A stretch of 64,000 nt of DNA from Gluconacetobacter aggeris (GTDB taxonomy: Bacteria; Pseudomonadota; Alphaproteobacteria; Acetobacterales; Acetobacteraceae): contig NZ_JABEQD010000006.1 of the NCBI RefSeq assembly GCF_014174395.1, positions 167,218 through 231,217 of the forward strand, in the 5' to 3' direction. Below the pieces are notes generated by a model, which was not told the origin of the DNA, did no database searches, and saw only the letters and a list, made by a program, of their open reading frames with translations. Shown one piece after another: positions 30,243 to 39,104 of this stretch. Numbering within the stretch: position 1 is the first letter of the stretch; every line of letters begins with the position of its first letter. A program made the translations under genes and the position numbers.

Positions 30243-31081
30243 CATGCAGCACCCCGACCTCGGCCACGCGCGACCGCCAGGGCGGCTTCGCCCTGCTGAT
30301 CGTGCTGTGGACGCTGGTGGGGCTGTCTCTGCTCGTCTCCATCGTCATCGCCACAGCCGACACCGAATTGCGCGGAATCCGGGCGCTGCGTAGCGCAACC
30401 CAGATGCAGGAGGAAGCGGACGGCGCGGTCTGGCAGGCAATTTTTCACGCCCTGGACCGATCCCCGGCGCGTTGGGCGATGGACGGCCGTGCCTACGTCA
30501 CGCACCTGAACGGCCTGACCCTGACCACGCGACTACGCAGCGAAGCCGGCCTGATCAACCCCAATAGCGCACCCCGCGCCCTGCTGGCCGCCCTGATGGA
30601 ACAATGCGGCGCGACCGCCAGCCAGGCGGCCTCGGTCGCGGCCAACATGGTGGAATGGCGCAGCAGCGCACAGGGCAATGTCGCAGCCATGCGCGCCCGC
30701 TATCTGGCGGCAGGGCTGACCTATCATCCGCCGCAGGGCTCCTTCCAGACAGTCGGCGAGATCGGACTGGTCCTGGGCATGAATCCAGCCCTGCTGCGCG
30801 CCATGGCGCCGCATCTCTCCGTCATCCAGCCCAACGATCCGGATATCACGCAAGCCGACGCCACGGTGCGACAAGCCTTGCGGAAGGCAGGTGACGCCGT
30901 GCCCCCTCCGCCCTCCCGCAACGAGAACAGACCCATCAGCTTCAGGGCCGAGATCATCGTCCAGGACGGCCAGGGCGGTCGCACGACGCGTCAGGCCACG
31001 ATCCTGCTCACCCCGACGCAACGCCCCGGCACCCCCCTGGCCGATATCGTGCATATCGTCCAATTGCAGTCAGGATCGTGA
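30239..31081 (+). CDS. gspK: Type II secretion minor pseudopilin GspK
   Basis: 280 residues. The leader ends at G|FALLIVLWTLVGLSLLVSIV, which lacks Glu at position +5, as GspK proteins do. The large globular domain includes LRSEAGLINPNSAPRALLAALM and VWQAIFHAL. It caps the pseudopilus tip with LsdI and LsdJ. It starts with GTG overlapping lsdD and ends the operon. In most type II operons K sits between J and L, so its place after D is unusual. Confidence 0.85.
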   Translation: MTCSTPTSATRDRQGGFALLIVLWTLVGLSLLVSIVIATADTELRGIRALRSATQMQEEADGAVWQAIFHALDRSPARWAMDGRAYVTHLNGLTLTTRLRSEAGLINPNSAPRALLAALMEQCGATASQAASVAANMVEWRSSAQGNVAAMRARYLAAGLTYHPPQGSFQTVGEIGLVLGMNPALLRAMAPHLSVIQPNDPDITQADATVRQALRKAGDAVPPPPSRNENRPISFRAEIIVQDGQGGRTTRQATILLTPTQRPGTPLADIVHIVQLQSGS

Positions 31082-31102
31082 GCCGGAAAAACCGCCGGGC
31101 CC

Positions 31103-32056
31103 TCAGATTTCATACTCGATGGCCGGCAGGCTCTGATCCATGGTCAGCGATGGCAGGCCCCTGTGCGGCGCACCGACGACCCGCGCCGGATTGCCCACGA
31201 CGGTCGTGAACGGGGCAACGGGCTTGAGCACGATCGACCCGGCGCCGACCTTCGCCCCCTCGCCGATCTCGATATTGCCCAGCACCTTGGCCCCGGTTCC
31301 GATCAGCGCCCCCCGCCGCACCTTGGGATGCCGGTCGCCGGCCTCCTTGCCGGTCCCACCCAGCGTGACGTTCTGCAACAGGGCGACATCATCCTCGATC
31401 ACCGCGGTTTCGCCCACCACGATGCCGGTTCCGTGGTCGAACATGACCCGCTGCCCCAGTTGCGCGGCGGGATGAATATCCACGGCGAACATTTCCGACG
31501 CCCTGCCCTGGATATAGTGCGCCAGCGGACGACGGTTTTCCTGCCACAGCCAATGCGCGACCCGATAGGACTGGATCGCATGGAAGCCCTTGAAGAACAG
31601 GAACGGGACCAGCAGCCCGCTGGCAGCCGGATCACGCTCGCGGATCGACGCCAGATCGGCAACGGCCATATCGACCGCCTGCGGATGACCGATCTGGAAA
31701 TCCCTGATCAATGCGAAGACACTTGCCTTGCGCATCAGATCGTTGCTGAGCTTGCGCGACAGCAGATAGGCCAGCGCGGTCGCGAAATCCGGCTGATCGA
31801 GAATGCTCGGCCGGGTCAGGTCCCGTAGAACCGGGTCACGGTGCGCCCGGGCTTCGCCCCGAATCAATTCCCACAGCCCGGCGGGCGAGATCGAAGGGGC
31901 GACGGCACTGACCGCCGCCGCATCCACTCCGCCCCGTTCGAAATAGGCACGCAGGCTGGTGACGTCCGCGTCCATCCTCTGTTCCAGTCCCGTCCCCGAA
32001 GACGAAAGGGATCGCGTCCGCCCGAGCGGACGAACGCGATCTTCCGTTTTCGTCAA
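31103..32056 (-). CDS. cysE: Serine O-acetyltransferase
   Basis: 317 residues. It makes O-acetylserine from serine and acetyl-CoA, the first step to cysteine. An N-terminal helical domain is followed by the left-handed beta-helix of hexapeptide repeats. Visible motifs include VDIHPAAQLGQRVMFDHGTG, with a catalytic His, VVGETAVIEDDVALLQNVTLGGTG, and the C-terminal VVGNPARVVG. The TTG start at 32056 overlaps the stop of a 41-codon ORF (TTGA), suggesting coupling. The ATG at 31975 (MDADVTSLRAY) is a plausible shorter start. It is convergent with the secretion operon. Confidence 0.9.
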   Translation of the reverse strand: MTKTEDRVRPLGRTRSLSSSGTGLEQRMDADVTSLRAYFERGGVDAAAVSAVAPSISPAGLWELIRGEARAHRDPVLRDLTRPSILDQPDFATALAYLLSRKLSNDLMRKASVFALIRDFQIGHPQAVDMAVADLASIRERDPAASGLLVPFLFFKGFHAIQSYRVAHWLWQENRRPLAHYIQGRASEMFAVDIHPAAQLGQRVMFDHGTGIVVGETAVIEDDVALLQNVTLGGTGKEAGDRHPKVRRGALIGTGAKVLGNIEIGEGAKVGAGSIVLKPVAPFTTVVGNPARVVGAPHRGLPSLTMDQSLPAIEYEI

Positions 32057-32178
32057 TATCCCAGGTCCGCGCCCTGCGGTGCAGTGCCGGGTGTTTTCGC
32101 CTCGGCCTTTTCTGTCACCAGGGCCCCGGTTGTGATCAGCAGGCTGCCACCCGCGAATTTGACGTCTTTCGTAGCCAT
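32053..32178 (-). CDS. Small ORF coupled to cysE (41 residues, unknown)
   Basis: The frame reads MATKDVKFAGGSLLITTGAL and ends ...PQGADLGY, with no recognised motif. A strong GGAGAG ribosome site lies about 9 bp before the ATG at 32178, and its TGA overlaps the cysE TTG. It could be a genuine small protein or a translational leader for cysE. Function unknown. Confidence 0.5.
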   Translation of the reverse strand: MATKDVKFAGGSLLITTGALVTEKAEAKTPGTAPQGADLGY

Positions 32179-32193
32179 GATGCTCTCCGAATG

Positions 32194-32348
32194 TCAGCGC
32201 GTGCCGACGATAGTGCCGAACAGGACACGATCGCCTTCATGGACGCCCGGTCCCACCGCAACAACGATGGCCTCTACCGGCTTTTCCTGCGCCGAATAGT
32301 GATACGCGGCAGGGCCACCCGGTCATGCAGAGGGCGAAATCCCCTCAT
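32194..32348 (-). pseudogene. groES: Decayed groES (chaperonin 10) remnant
   Basis: From the ATG at 32348 the frame gives MRGFRPLHDRVALPRI, close to the GroES N-terminus, then stops after 24 codons. Another frame of the same strand continues with SAQEKPVEAIVVAVGPG and GDRVLFGTIVGTR, matching GroES core and C-terminal motifs. The mobile-loop half and the segment between the VGPG and GDRVLFG motifs are deleted, and there is at least one frameshift. A GGAAGG ribosome-site-like stretch is retained upstream. No groEL is adjacent. Confidence 0.65.
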
Positions 32349-32390
32349 TGCCTCAAACCTTCCGACGATTTTCGAATTGCCGCGTTCGGA

Positions 32391-32600
32391 TCACCGCGCC
32401 TGTGTCAGGCTGTCGGCGTGGGCGCGGCGGAACTGCCACACGACCTGTCGCGTCAGTTCGTCCGGCTCGGCCAGGACACGGTTATGGAGAAGGCGCACGC
32501 TCTCATGCGCTGCGTAGAAGCGCCGCGTCTTGCGGTCAGCCTCCACAATCAGCGCCCCCAGAAACGTGCCGTCGATTTCGACGATCCGTGATTCAAACAT
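32391..32600 (-). CDS. Hypothetical small protein (69 residues)
   Basis: The frame MFESRIVEIDGTFLGALIVE ... LTRQVVWQFRRAHADSL has balanced composition, regular hydrophobic spacing and no low-complexity bias. No family is recognised. A beta-strand-rich first half and a helical second half are suggested. It is the first gene of a minus-strand run with the groES remnant, the 41-residue ORF and cysE. The region 32601-33117 upstream is shared with the peroxiredoxin gene. Confidence 0.5.
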   Translation of the reverse strand: MFESRIVEIDGTFLGALIVEADRKTRRFYAAHESVRLLHNRVLAEPDELTRQVVWQFRRAHADSLTQAR

Positions 32601-32840
32601 TGCCTGCTGCCTTGTCGTTCCGCTTGCGCGGGTCCGCCGGCAGCATTCACCGCCGGCGCGTTATCGGGCGGGCGGCGGCCCCATGTGGCCGGACCATCCC
32701 ACGCTACATCGATTGTTGCGACACATTCGCGCACTCATGAGGGTCATCGGACTCCATACCCCGGATGATCACGCCATCATGCGATGGCGACAGACGGAAC
32801 GATACAGGCTCTCCGGCATGCGTCAAGATTAAAACATCAT

Positions 32841-32871
32841 ATGATCGTATTATGAATCATATTACGATCAT
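32841..32871. promoter_or_regulatory. 31-bp near-perfect palindrome upstream of the peroxiredoxin gene
   Basis: Two 15-bp arms, ATGATCGTATTATGA and TCATATTACGATCAT, are separated by one A, with one mismatched pair. It lies in the AT-rich divergent region 32820-33117 and resembles an operator. It shares the ATCGT core with the palindrome at 33051. Confidence 0.6.
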
Positions 32872-33050
32872 TAACGTTATTAGCGCACAGATCGTAACGT
32901 AAATCCATTCATATAATTGTTTTTATTATTTTTTTTATAGAATCCCCCTAAAAGGTACGGCGCGTTGCCTTACGGGTCAGGCCGGGATGCCTGCGCCAGG
33001 CGCATCACGAACGCCGTCCATAATACCGATTATCACGTTGAATATTCCAT

Positions 33051-33071
33051 ATAACGATATAAGATCGTTAT
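33051..33071. promoter_or_regulatory. Palindrome next to the peroxiredoxin start
   Basis: Exact arms ATAACGAT and ATCGTTAT separated by five bases, centred about 57 bp upstream of the ATG at 33118. A candidate operator near the promoter of the peroxiredoxin pair. Confidence 0.55.
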
Positions 33072-33117
33072 CGAGCGCCCCAGTAGACCGGGGCCTGGTT
33101 GGAAGGGTACCAACATC

Positions 33118-33750
33118 ATGAGCATTCATCTCGGCGACGTCGCGCCCGATTTCGAGCAGGAGACGACCATCGGTCGCATCCGCTTCCATGAATGGCTGGG
33201 GGATTCATGGGGCATCCTGTTCAGCCATCCCAAGGATTTCACCCCTGTCTGCACCACCGAACTGGGGGCCGTCGCAAAACTCGCCCCGGAATGGGCGAAG
33301 CGCAACACAAAGGTCATCGGCCTGTCCGTCGATCCGGTCGGCAGTCATACCGAATGGGCGGCCGATATCGCCGACACCCAGGGGGCTACGGTCAATTTTC
33401 CGATCATCGCCGACGCCGACGGAAAAGTCGCGGCGCTCTACGACATGATCCACCCGGCAGCGGACCCCAAGGTCACCGTCCGGACGGTCTTCATCATCGA
33501 CCCGGCAAAGAAGGTCCGGCTGACTTTGACCTACCCGCCCTCGGCCGGCCGCAATTTCAATGAGATCCTGCGCGTGCTGGACAGCCTGCAGCTGACAGAC
33601 CACCACAAGGTGACAACGCCCGCCAACTGGCAGGAAGGCGACGACGTGATCATCGCCCCCTCGGTCAGCGACGAGCAGGCCCGCGCCCTCTTCCCCAATG
33701 GCTGGAAGACGCTGCGCCCCTATCTGCGCCTGGTTGCCCAGCCACGCTGA
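33118..33750 (+). CDS. 1-Cys (Prx6-type) peroxiredoxin
   Basis: 210 residues, the usual Prx6 length. The peroxidatic site is C45 in HPKDFTPVCTTELG. It is followed by IGLSVDPVGSHTEW, the R in TVRTVFIIDP, and the C-terminal extension NWQEGDDVIIAP ... FPNGW that distinguishes Prx6 from 2-Cys types. It reduces peroxides in the cytoplasm. It has two palindromes upstream and a cysteine-free paralogue 15 bp downstream. Confidence 0.93.
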   Translation: MSIHLGDVAPDFEQETTIGRIRFHEWLGDSWGILFSHPKDFTPVCTTELGAVAKLAPEWAKRNTKVIGLSVDPVGSHTEWAADIADTQGATVNFPIIADADGKVAALYDMIHPAADPKVTVRTVFIIDPAKKVRLTLTYPPSAGRNFNEILRVLDSLQLTDHHKVTTPANWQEGDDVIIAPSVSDEQARALFPNGWKTLRPYLRLVAQPR

Positions 33751-33765
33751 AAGGGAGAATTCACG

Positions 33766-34251
33766 ATGGCGCTGTTCCCAGGATGGCAGGCCCCTGATTT
33801 CGCGGCGGAGACGAATGCGGGCCCGATTCATTTCCATACATGGCTGCAAGGAAGCTGGGGCATCGTCATCACGCATCCGGCCGATTACGATCTGGATAGC
33901 CTGCGCCGCGCCGTCGCATGGGCACTTGGGCGCACACAGCCCGTGCGGCTGCTCGGCCTGTCGCCCCGGCGCGACAATGACAGCCCACATGGCCCGGGCT
34001 TCACGATGGTCACCGCACAGGATGCAAACCGCGTCGCCAGGGTCTGGCAGGGCGTTATGCAGGATATCGGCGATATCGTTCCGGCAACGCCAATGGCGGA
34101 ACGTACGGTTTATGTGGTCGATCCCGATCTGACAATCCGCACCACGTTGTCCCACCCACCGGCACGCGGCAGGCATTTTACCGATATCATTCAAGCGACC
34201 GAAGCCCTCGGGCTTGAAGACATCCCCCTCCGCCCGATCAGGGCGGCCTGA
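33766..34251 (+). CDS. Cysteine-less peroxiredoxin-like paralogue
   Basis: 161 residues that align with the upstream Prx6-type protein over its thioredoxin fold: GWQAPDFAAETNAGPIHFHTW, then GSWGIVITHPADYDLDSL, and VYVVDPDLTIRTTLSHPPARGRHF. The position of the peroxidatic cysteine (45) is Ser, and the protein has no cysteine at all. The C-terminal arm is missing. It starts behind AAAGGGAG, so it is likely translated with the first gene. It cannot act as a thiol peroxidase; a binding, chaperone or regulatory role is possible but unproven. Confidence 0.75.
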   Translation: MALFPGWQAPDFAAETNAGPIHFHTWLQGSWGIVITHPADYDLDSLRRAVAWALGRTQPVRLLGLSPRRDNDSPHGPGFTMVTAQDANRVARVWQGVMQDIGDIVPATPMAERTVYVVDPDLTIRTTLSHPPARGRHFTDIIQATEALGLEDIPLRPIRAA

Positions 34252-34256
34252 CAAGC

Positions 34257-34405
34257 CGTTTCAAAAGCCCCGTTGGCGGCGGCCTGCCGGTGATTTCCTG
34301 CGCTTCGCGGCGGGGCGGCCTACGAGGCCGCTCCGATACTCAAAAATCACCGGCAGACGCGCGGCTGATGCCGCGCCTCACTCACCATCAGAGCTTTTGG
34401 AACAG
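34257..34405. repeat. Nested palindromic non-coding element
   Basis: Outer arms GTTTCAAAAGC (from 34258) and GCTTTTGGAAC (to 34403), and exact inner arms CTGCCGGTGATTT (34284-34296) and AAATCACCGGCAG (34344-34356). The interior holds CCTGCGCTTC and CCGCTCCGAT, both also found in the element at 39105. It fills most of the gap after the peroxiredoxin pair and may also serve as a terminator. Confidence 0.55.
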
Positions 34406-34456
34406 CCTCTGGGAACCTGCCCCCGCAACGCGGGGGCATGATGCAGCCTCAGATGC

Positions 34457-36940
34457 TCAGAACTCCGCGCGGATTGATCCAAAGAACTGGCGCGGCGCGC
34501 CAAGCAGAAACGACTGGTAATCGCCCGAAAGCGGGAACCCGTTTTCTCCCATCGTCGCGACATAGAACTGATTGGTCAGGTTGTAGACGTTGAAATCCAG
34601 TTGCAGGTTCTGCATAAAGCCGAGCGAATGGGCATATTTTCCCATATTGCCGAACTTGTAGCCCATCCTGAAATTCGCAAGCCAGTAGGACGGAACCTTC
34701 GCGTCGCCCGTATAGCTCAGATTGCGCTGCGACATGTAGGAGGCGTCGATACTCGCATCGAATCCCCGATAGGCGTAGCTCAGGCTGGACTTGTACATCA
34801 GGCGGGGATAGGCGACAACCTGTGATCCCTTGGTGTAATAGGTGATGCCCTGTGCCGTCACATTGTCGTCGTAGGTCGCATGGTTCCAACTGATGCTGTT
34901 ATAGAGCGAGAGGCCGCGCGCCAGCCGCATGGTCAGGCCGGCATCGACGCCATTCATCGTAATATTGCCGACATTCAGCACCGTGGAGATCGGGTTCACG
35001 ATGTTGCCGGACGTGATCTGCTGAAGACGATTGAAGAAATTCGTATGATAGGCGTGCAGCGTCGCATCCATGAAATGGTCGGAATAGCGATAGCCGACCG
35101 CATAGGCCCAATCGCTTTCAGGCTTCAGGCTCGGGCGGGCGTAATCGAAGGCCGCCTGCGTCACCGCGAAGGGCGATGAAACGGTCTTGAACTGCCCCTG
35201 CGGATAGGCATGCACATTCTCCGCAACATCGAAGTAAAGCTCGTGATGCTTCAGGAAATGCCAGTCGCCGCTGATATGAGGCAGAAAGGCACGTGCGGTC
35301 GTCAGCGTACCCGCCGCCGAAGCACCCGGGCCATAATAGGCCGTATTGTAATAGCCGTCGCCGGCGCGCGACGTATTGAGCAGCGACTTGAACCCGAAAT
35401 GCAGGGCAACGTTCGGCAGCGGATTATAGGTATCCTGGACGAAGGCGGTAAAGGTGTTCGTGTTCGTGATCTGGCCAAAAAGCTGCATGAAGGGCGTCTT
35501 GTTCGAGAAATTGCCCAGCGGATTGATCGGCCTGCCCAGGATGACGCCATCGACCACGTTCGGCTGTGAATAGCCAAACATCGTCGAATTGAACTGGTTG
35601 TTCTCGTACCAGACGCCACCTTCGATATGGTTGTGGGCGACCTCGTACTGCACCGAGGACAGAGCGCCGAAACGCCGGATGCTCGGTTCCTTCACCTGCT
35701 CGAACATCGGCGCACCCGAAGGCGACGGATAGAACGGATTGGTCCAGTCATTATGCTGGTGTTCGCCGTGCCCATAGAATGTGGTCTTCCAGCGCACTCT
35801 GTCCGTCAGGCGAAAATCACCCGTCAGGCCGCCAAAGAAATCGGTCGAGGCCGAGGTGCTGTCATAATAGGCGGCATCCGCTTTGTCGCTGATGCCGTTG
35901 AGGCGCGACGGATAATTGCCCCGCGCGGCCTCGATGGCGGCGATATAGCCACTCGCCTTGCCGTTATAATAATTGTCGATATAGTTTCCGCCGTTCTTCC
36001 AGATATCGAGCGAGTAATCCTGGTAGTTGAACTGGGCATACTGGCTGAAATCGAAAAAGGCGGAAATCTTGCTGTCGTCCCTGATCGGCTGGACGAATTT
36101 CGCATTCACCTGCTGGAAGAACTGGTTACCACCCGCCTTCCATTTATCCGTGTCGTTACGCATATACGACACATAGAATTTTGTGCCCGTGCGGTTCAAC
36201 TCGCCGCTGTCCAGGCGCACGAAGGTATGGAACAGCGCATTGCTGCCAAAGGTCTGGGCAACCGTGCCACCCGCCCTCTTCTTCGGGTCGGAGGAATGGT
36301 ACTCGATCGACCCGCCAAGATTGTTCGTACTGGCCACGGATTCGGCACCCGCGCCGGTCGAGACGTCCAGCCGGCCGACATTTTCCGAACTGATGGCCTG
36401 TATGGGGTTCAGGCCGTTATAGTTGCGATAGGCCAGTTCACCCAGCGGAATATCGTCCAGCGTCGTGCTGATCTGGTTCTGCAGGAATCCATGCATATAG
36501 ATCTGGGTCGACCATGTATCGACACCCTGCGGATCATCCGCCTGGAACATGACACCGGGCTGCTGCGCCAGAACCTTCAGCGGATTGGTGCCCGGCACCG
36601 CCCGCGCGATAGCGGCGGACCCAACGCTGATCATCGTGCCATGGGCGCGGCGCTGCGCAGAAATGGCGATATCCTCGCCCTGCGACGGCACCTGAAGCGC
36701 AGCCCGCGTCGCAGCAGCATGGGCCGTCCCGCCGGCCTGTGCGACGGAAGGCACGGCAGGTGCCCTATTCGCCGGGGCCGGCATTGCAGCCTTTGCGGCC
36801 TTGACCGTCTTCTTGTGATGCGGATCATGGGCCGACGCGGCCTGTACCCCGTAACCGACCGTCAGAACAGACACCATGACAGTCGAAGAAAAAAGCATCG
36901 AGGCAAGGCGTGCACTGTTGTTTTTTGAAAGTCGTCGCAT
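34457..36940 (-). CDS. TonB-dependent outer-membrane receptor
   Basis: 827 residues. The signal peptide ends near ASA and is followed by a His/Lys-rich stretch (HDPHHKKTVKAAKAA). The plug domain contains NPLKVLAQQPGVMFQADDPQG and TTLDDIPLGELAYRNYNG; the barrel ends in FFGSIRAEF. It is closely similar in layout to the receptor at 41567-43984 (VPGTNPLKVL versus VPGTSPFKAL; VASTNNLGGSIEY versus VAASNNLGGALEF), so the two are paralogues. No Fur or Pho box is convincing upstream; ligand unknown. Confidence 0.9.
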   Translation of the reverse strand: MRRLSKNNSARLASMLFSSTVMVSVLTVGYGVQAASAHDPHHKKTVKAAKAAMPAPANRAPAVPSVAQAGGTAHAAATRAALQVPSQGEDIAISAQRRAHGTMISVGSAAIARAVPGTNPLKVLAQQPGVMFQADDPQGVDTWSTQIYMHGFLQNQISTTLDDIPLGELAYRNYNGLNPIQAISSENVGRLDVSTGAGAESVASTNNLGGSIEYHSSDPKKRAGGTVAQTFGSNALFHTFVRLDSGELNRTGTKFYVSYMRNDTDKWKAGGNQFFQQVNAKFVQPIRDDSKISAFFDFSQYAQFNYQDYSLDIWKNGGNYIDNYYNGKASGYIAAIEAARGNYPSRLNGISDKADAAYYDSTSASTDFFGGLTGDFRLTDRVRWKTTFYGHGEHQHNDWTNPFYPSPSGAPMFEQVKEPSIRRFGALSSVQYEVAHNHIEGGVWYENNQFNSTMFGYSQPNVVDGVILGRPINPLGNFSNKTPFMQLFGQITNTNTFTAFVQDTYNPLPNVALHFGFKSLLNTSRAGDGYYNTAYYGPGASAAGTLTTARAFLPHISGDWHFLKHHELYFDVAENVHAYPQGQFKTVSSPFAVTQAAFDYARPSLKPESDWAYAVGYRYSDHFMDATLHAYHTNFFNRLQQITSGNIVNPISTVLNVGNITMNGVDAGLTMRLARGLSLYNSISWNHATYDDNVTAQGITYYTKGSQVVAYPRLMYKSSLSYAYRGFDASIDASYMSQRNLSYTGDAKVPSYWLANFRMGYKFGNMGKYAHSLGFMQNLQLDFNVYNLTNQFYVATMGENGFPLSGDYQSFLLGAPRQFFGSIRAEF

Positions 36941-37413
36941 CCTGCTGAGGACTCCATGATCGATGTTCGTGACGCAGATCAGTTACGGACCAGAATAATG
37001 GTGCGTTTTATAAATATTATGCCAGAGTGCAATATAAAAACGATAAGAACCGCAACGACCATCTCAATATTCCGTTTATATTGATTTAATCGTCAGATAC
37101 CCTATTCCCCACATTGAGCACGAAATACCTTTTGAGCGGCGCAAATTCATTTCATTGCCACGCCAACATTATGAAACCGGAATGGCTCTGATTCGTACCG
37201 TTACCAATGTCAGGTTAAGGGACCGGATGGCGCCATTCATGAACGGAAGCGACGCCACTTATTTCGAATACGACATGACATGCCATATGCAATGCAACGG
37301 GCAGCGAGCGACGGCACGTTCCTCTCCCGCTTCGATCCGGCCTGAACGGGCTGGTCCCTTGCCTGATCACGCAATTGACGCCGGGTTGATCTCGACGGGG
37401 CGGCCGCCCCTCC
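36941..37413. other. Non-coding gap with AT-rich promoter region
   Basis: The part next to the TonB receptor (36941-37150) is AT-rich and likely holds its promoter. The rest is of ordinary composition. A 104-codon plus-strand frame at 37155-37469 lacks a family match and overlaps the diguanylate cyclase end, so it is not called. Confidence 0.5.
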
Positions 37414-39015
37414 TTACCGCGCTCGGCCCGCCGGAAAAGGGACCAGATCGTCGGCCGCGGGCTCCCTGAAGAGCGTATATCCATCGCGACCGGCCGCCTT
37501 GGTCGCATAAAGGGCTGTGTCGGCCCGGTGAATCAGTTCATCGGCAGTAATGCGATCCATACCGGTCATCACCGCACCGATACTGGCCGTCACCGATCGC
37601 GTGACTCCCGCAAAGCAATAGGGTGCGCGTAGCGCGCTGGAAATCATGACACACAGCGCATCGAACTCCTCCGGCGAAAACCTGCCCGGAACGAACGCCG
37701 CAAATTCGTCGCCACCAAAACGGCCGACACAACCGCCGCGCCACGTCACCAGTCCTCGCAGCCGGACGCTGAACGCCTTCAGGAATGCATCTCCCGCCTG
37801 ATGCCCCAGACTGTCATTGACCCCCTTGAAATCGTCGATATCGATGAAGAGAACCACCCCCGGCTGTTGCCATCCGACTATCGACTTCAAAATCGCCTCG
37901 AATTTCTGGCGATTCATGGTCGAGGTCAGCATGTCATGTGTCGCGGCATGTTCCAGATTGGCCTTCATCATCATCAGCCGGCGTGTGTCGCGCCGTTTTT
38001 CACCCACCGCATTGTTGATCGGCAGCACGACCAGCAGCAGCGAAAACAGGTAAGGCTGCATCATGCCTTCGCGCATCAGCGTGCCGTCCGGCGATAATCG
38101 GGCGATCGGCCCCAGTCCATGCGCCGTCAGCGCCGAGGCAAAGGCAGAGACGAAGAAGACGGCCGTCAGGCTCCATGCGGGCCTGGCATGAAAGGCCAGC
38201 ATCGCGAGGGCCGGGTAGAGGAACAGGAACAATGGTGAGCGCGTCCAGGCGAAGCTGAGGATCGTCAGCACGACACAGGACAGGAGCAGGGCCAGGTTCT
38301 CTTTCTCGACCCGCCAGATGATCTGCCCCGGACGCGAGTAGCGGAGCAGATTCAGCACAGCGGGCGTGGCCAGCAGCAGCCCCAGCGCGTCGCAGAGAAC
38401 CCATTGCATCCATTCGCGGAATGGCGGCGCGGCGTCTCCCAGCAACCAATATTCGATCGCAACGCCGATCGCCGCCTCGATGGCCGCCGATACCAGCGCG
38501 ATAACGGTAAACGCCGCGAAACGGCGCGAGCGCGTCAGATCGATCTTCGCCCCACAGAAGCGGCGTGTCGCCGGGGCGGCCAGAAGCACCTGCAGCACAT
38601 TCAGACCGCACGCCAGAAGACTCTCGGGCGGCGACAGCGCACCGGCGAACCTGTTGATTTCGAAATTGATGGCCAGACAGGCGGCCAGAACCCCCGTTGC
38701 CAGGCGGGGCCGCAAGGTCAGCAGCGCGACCAGCATCGCAGCGTTTGGCGGCCAGAAGGAGGAATAGCCGAGTTCGTCCGTAAAGAAGAAACGAGAAATC
38801 AGGCAACTCGCACCAAAGACCGCAACAAGCATCGCGGCCGGTCCGGTGCCTCGTCTGGTTTCTGCTGAACGATAAGGTCTCCAGCCCAACCCTGCCCCCT
38901 CGCGCAGCGCATCCAGTACAACCAGCACCCTGATGACCGCGAGAAATAAATGCCATTCAACACGGACAGCATGCAGCCTATCAACCGCCCCCTGTATGGC
39001 CGAAGAGGCTGGCAC
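37414..39015 (-). CDS. Membrane-bound diguanylate cyclase (MASE1-GGDEF)
   Basis: 533 residues. The first two thirds hold about eight membrane segments with the MASE1-type FFFTDELGYSSFWPPNAAML region. The GGDEF domain at about 360-520 has VLFIDIDDFKGVNDSLGHQAGD and an intact GRFGGDEFAAFV. It would synthesise cyclic di-GMP in response to a membrane signal. The GTG start at 39015 is the longest option; a start near the hydrophobic MLVAVFGASCLIS is possible. Its neighbours are outer-membrane receptors and a phospholipase. Confidence 0.85.
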   Translation of the reverse strand: MPASSAIQGAVDRLHAVRVEWHLFLAVIRVLVVLDALREGAGLGWRPYRSAETRRGTGPAAMLVAVFGASCLISRFFFTDELGYSSFWPPNAAMLVALLTLRPRLATGVLAACLAINFEINRFAGALSPPESLLACGLNVLQVLLAAPATRRFCGAKIDLTRSRRFAAFTVIALVSAAIEAAIGVAIEYWLLGDAAPPFREWMQWVLCDALGLLLATPAVLNLLRYSRPGQIIWRVEKENLALLLSCVVLTILSFAWTRSPLFLFLYPALAMLAFHARPAWSLTAVFFVSAFASALTAHGLGPIARLSPDGTLMREGMMQPYLFSLLLVVLPINNAVGEKRRDTRRLMMMKANLEHAATHDMLTSTMNRQKFEAILKSIVGWQQPGVVLFIDIDDFKGVNDSLGHQAGDAFLKAFSVRLRGLVTWRGGCVGRFGGDEFAAFVPGRFSPEEFDALCVMISSALRAPYCFAGVTRSVTASIGAVMTGMDRITADELIHRADTALYATKAAGRDGYTLFREPAADDLVPFPAGRAR

Positions 39016-39104
39016 TCTTTTGTACCAAAATCAAAATATAAAGCGCACACCGTCCCCTCCCCCGCCGGATGCGCCGCCGGATGTGAGGCAGGCTCGACAT
39101 CTTT

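Noticed and set aside
27936..30245. 769-codon minus-strand open frame
   Set aside because: It is the complement of the secretin gene with no recognisable family; coding signal is on the plus strand.
36941..37150. Fur box upstream of the first TonB receptor of the 34-44 kb locus
   Set aside because: AT-rich sequence is present, but no stretch matches a Fur box well enough to call.
37155..37469. 104-codon plus-strand ORF
   Set aside because: No motif, no clear ribosome site, and it overlaps the end of the diguanylate cyclase.
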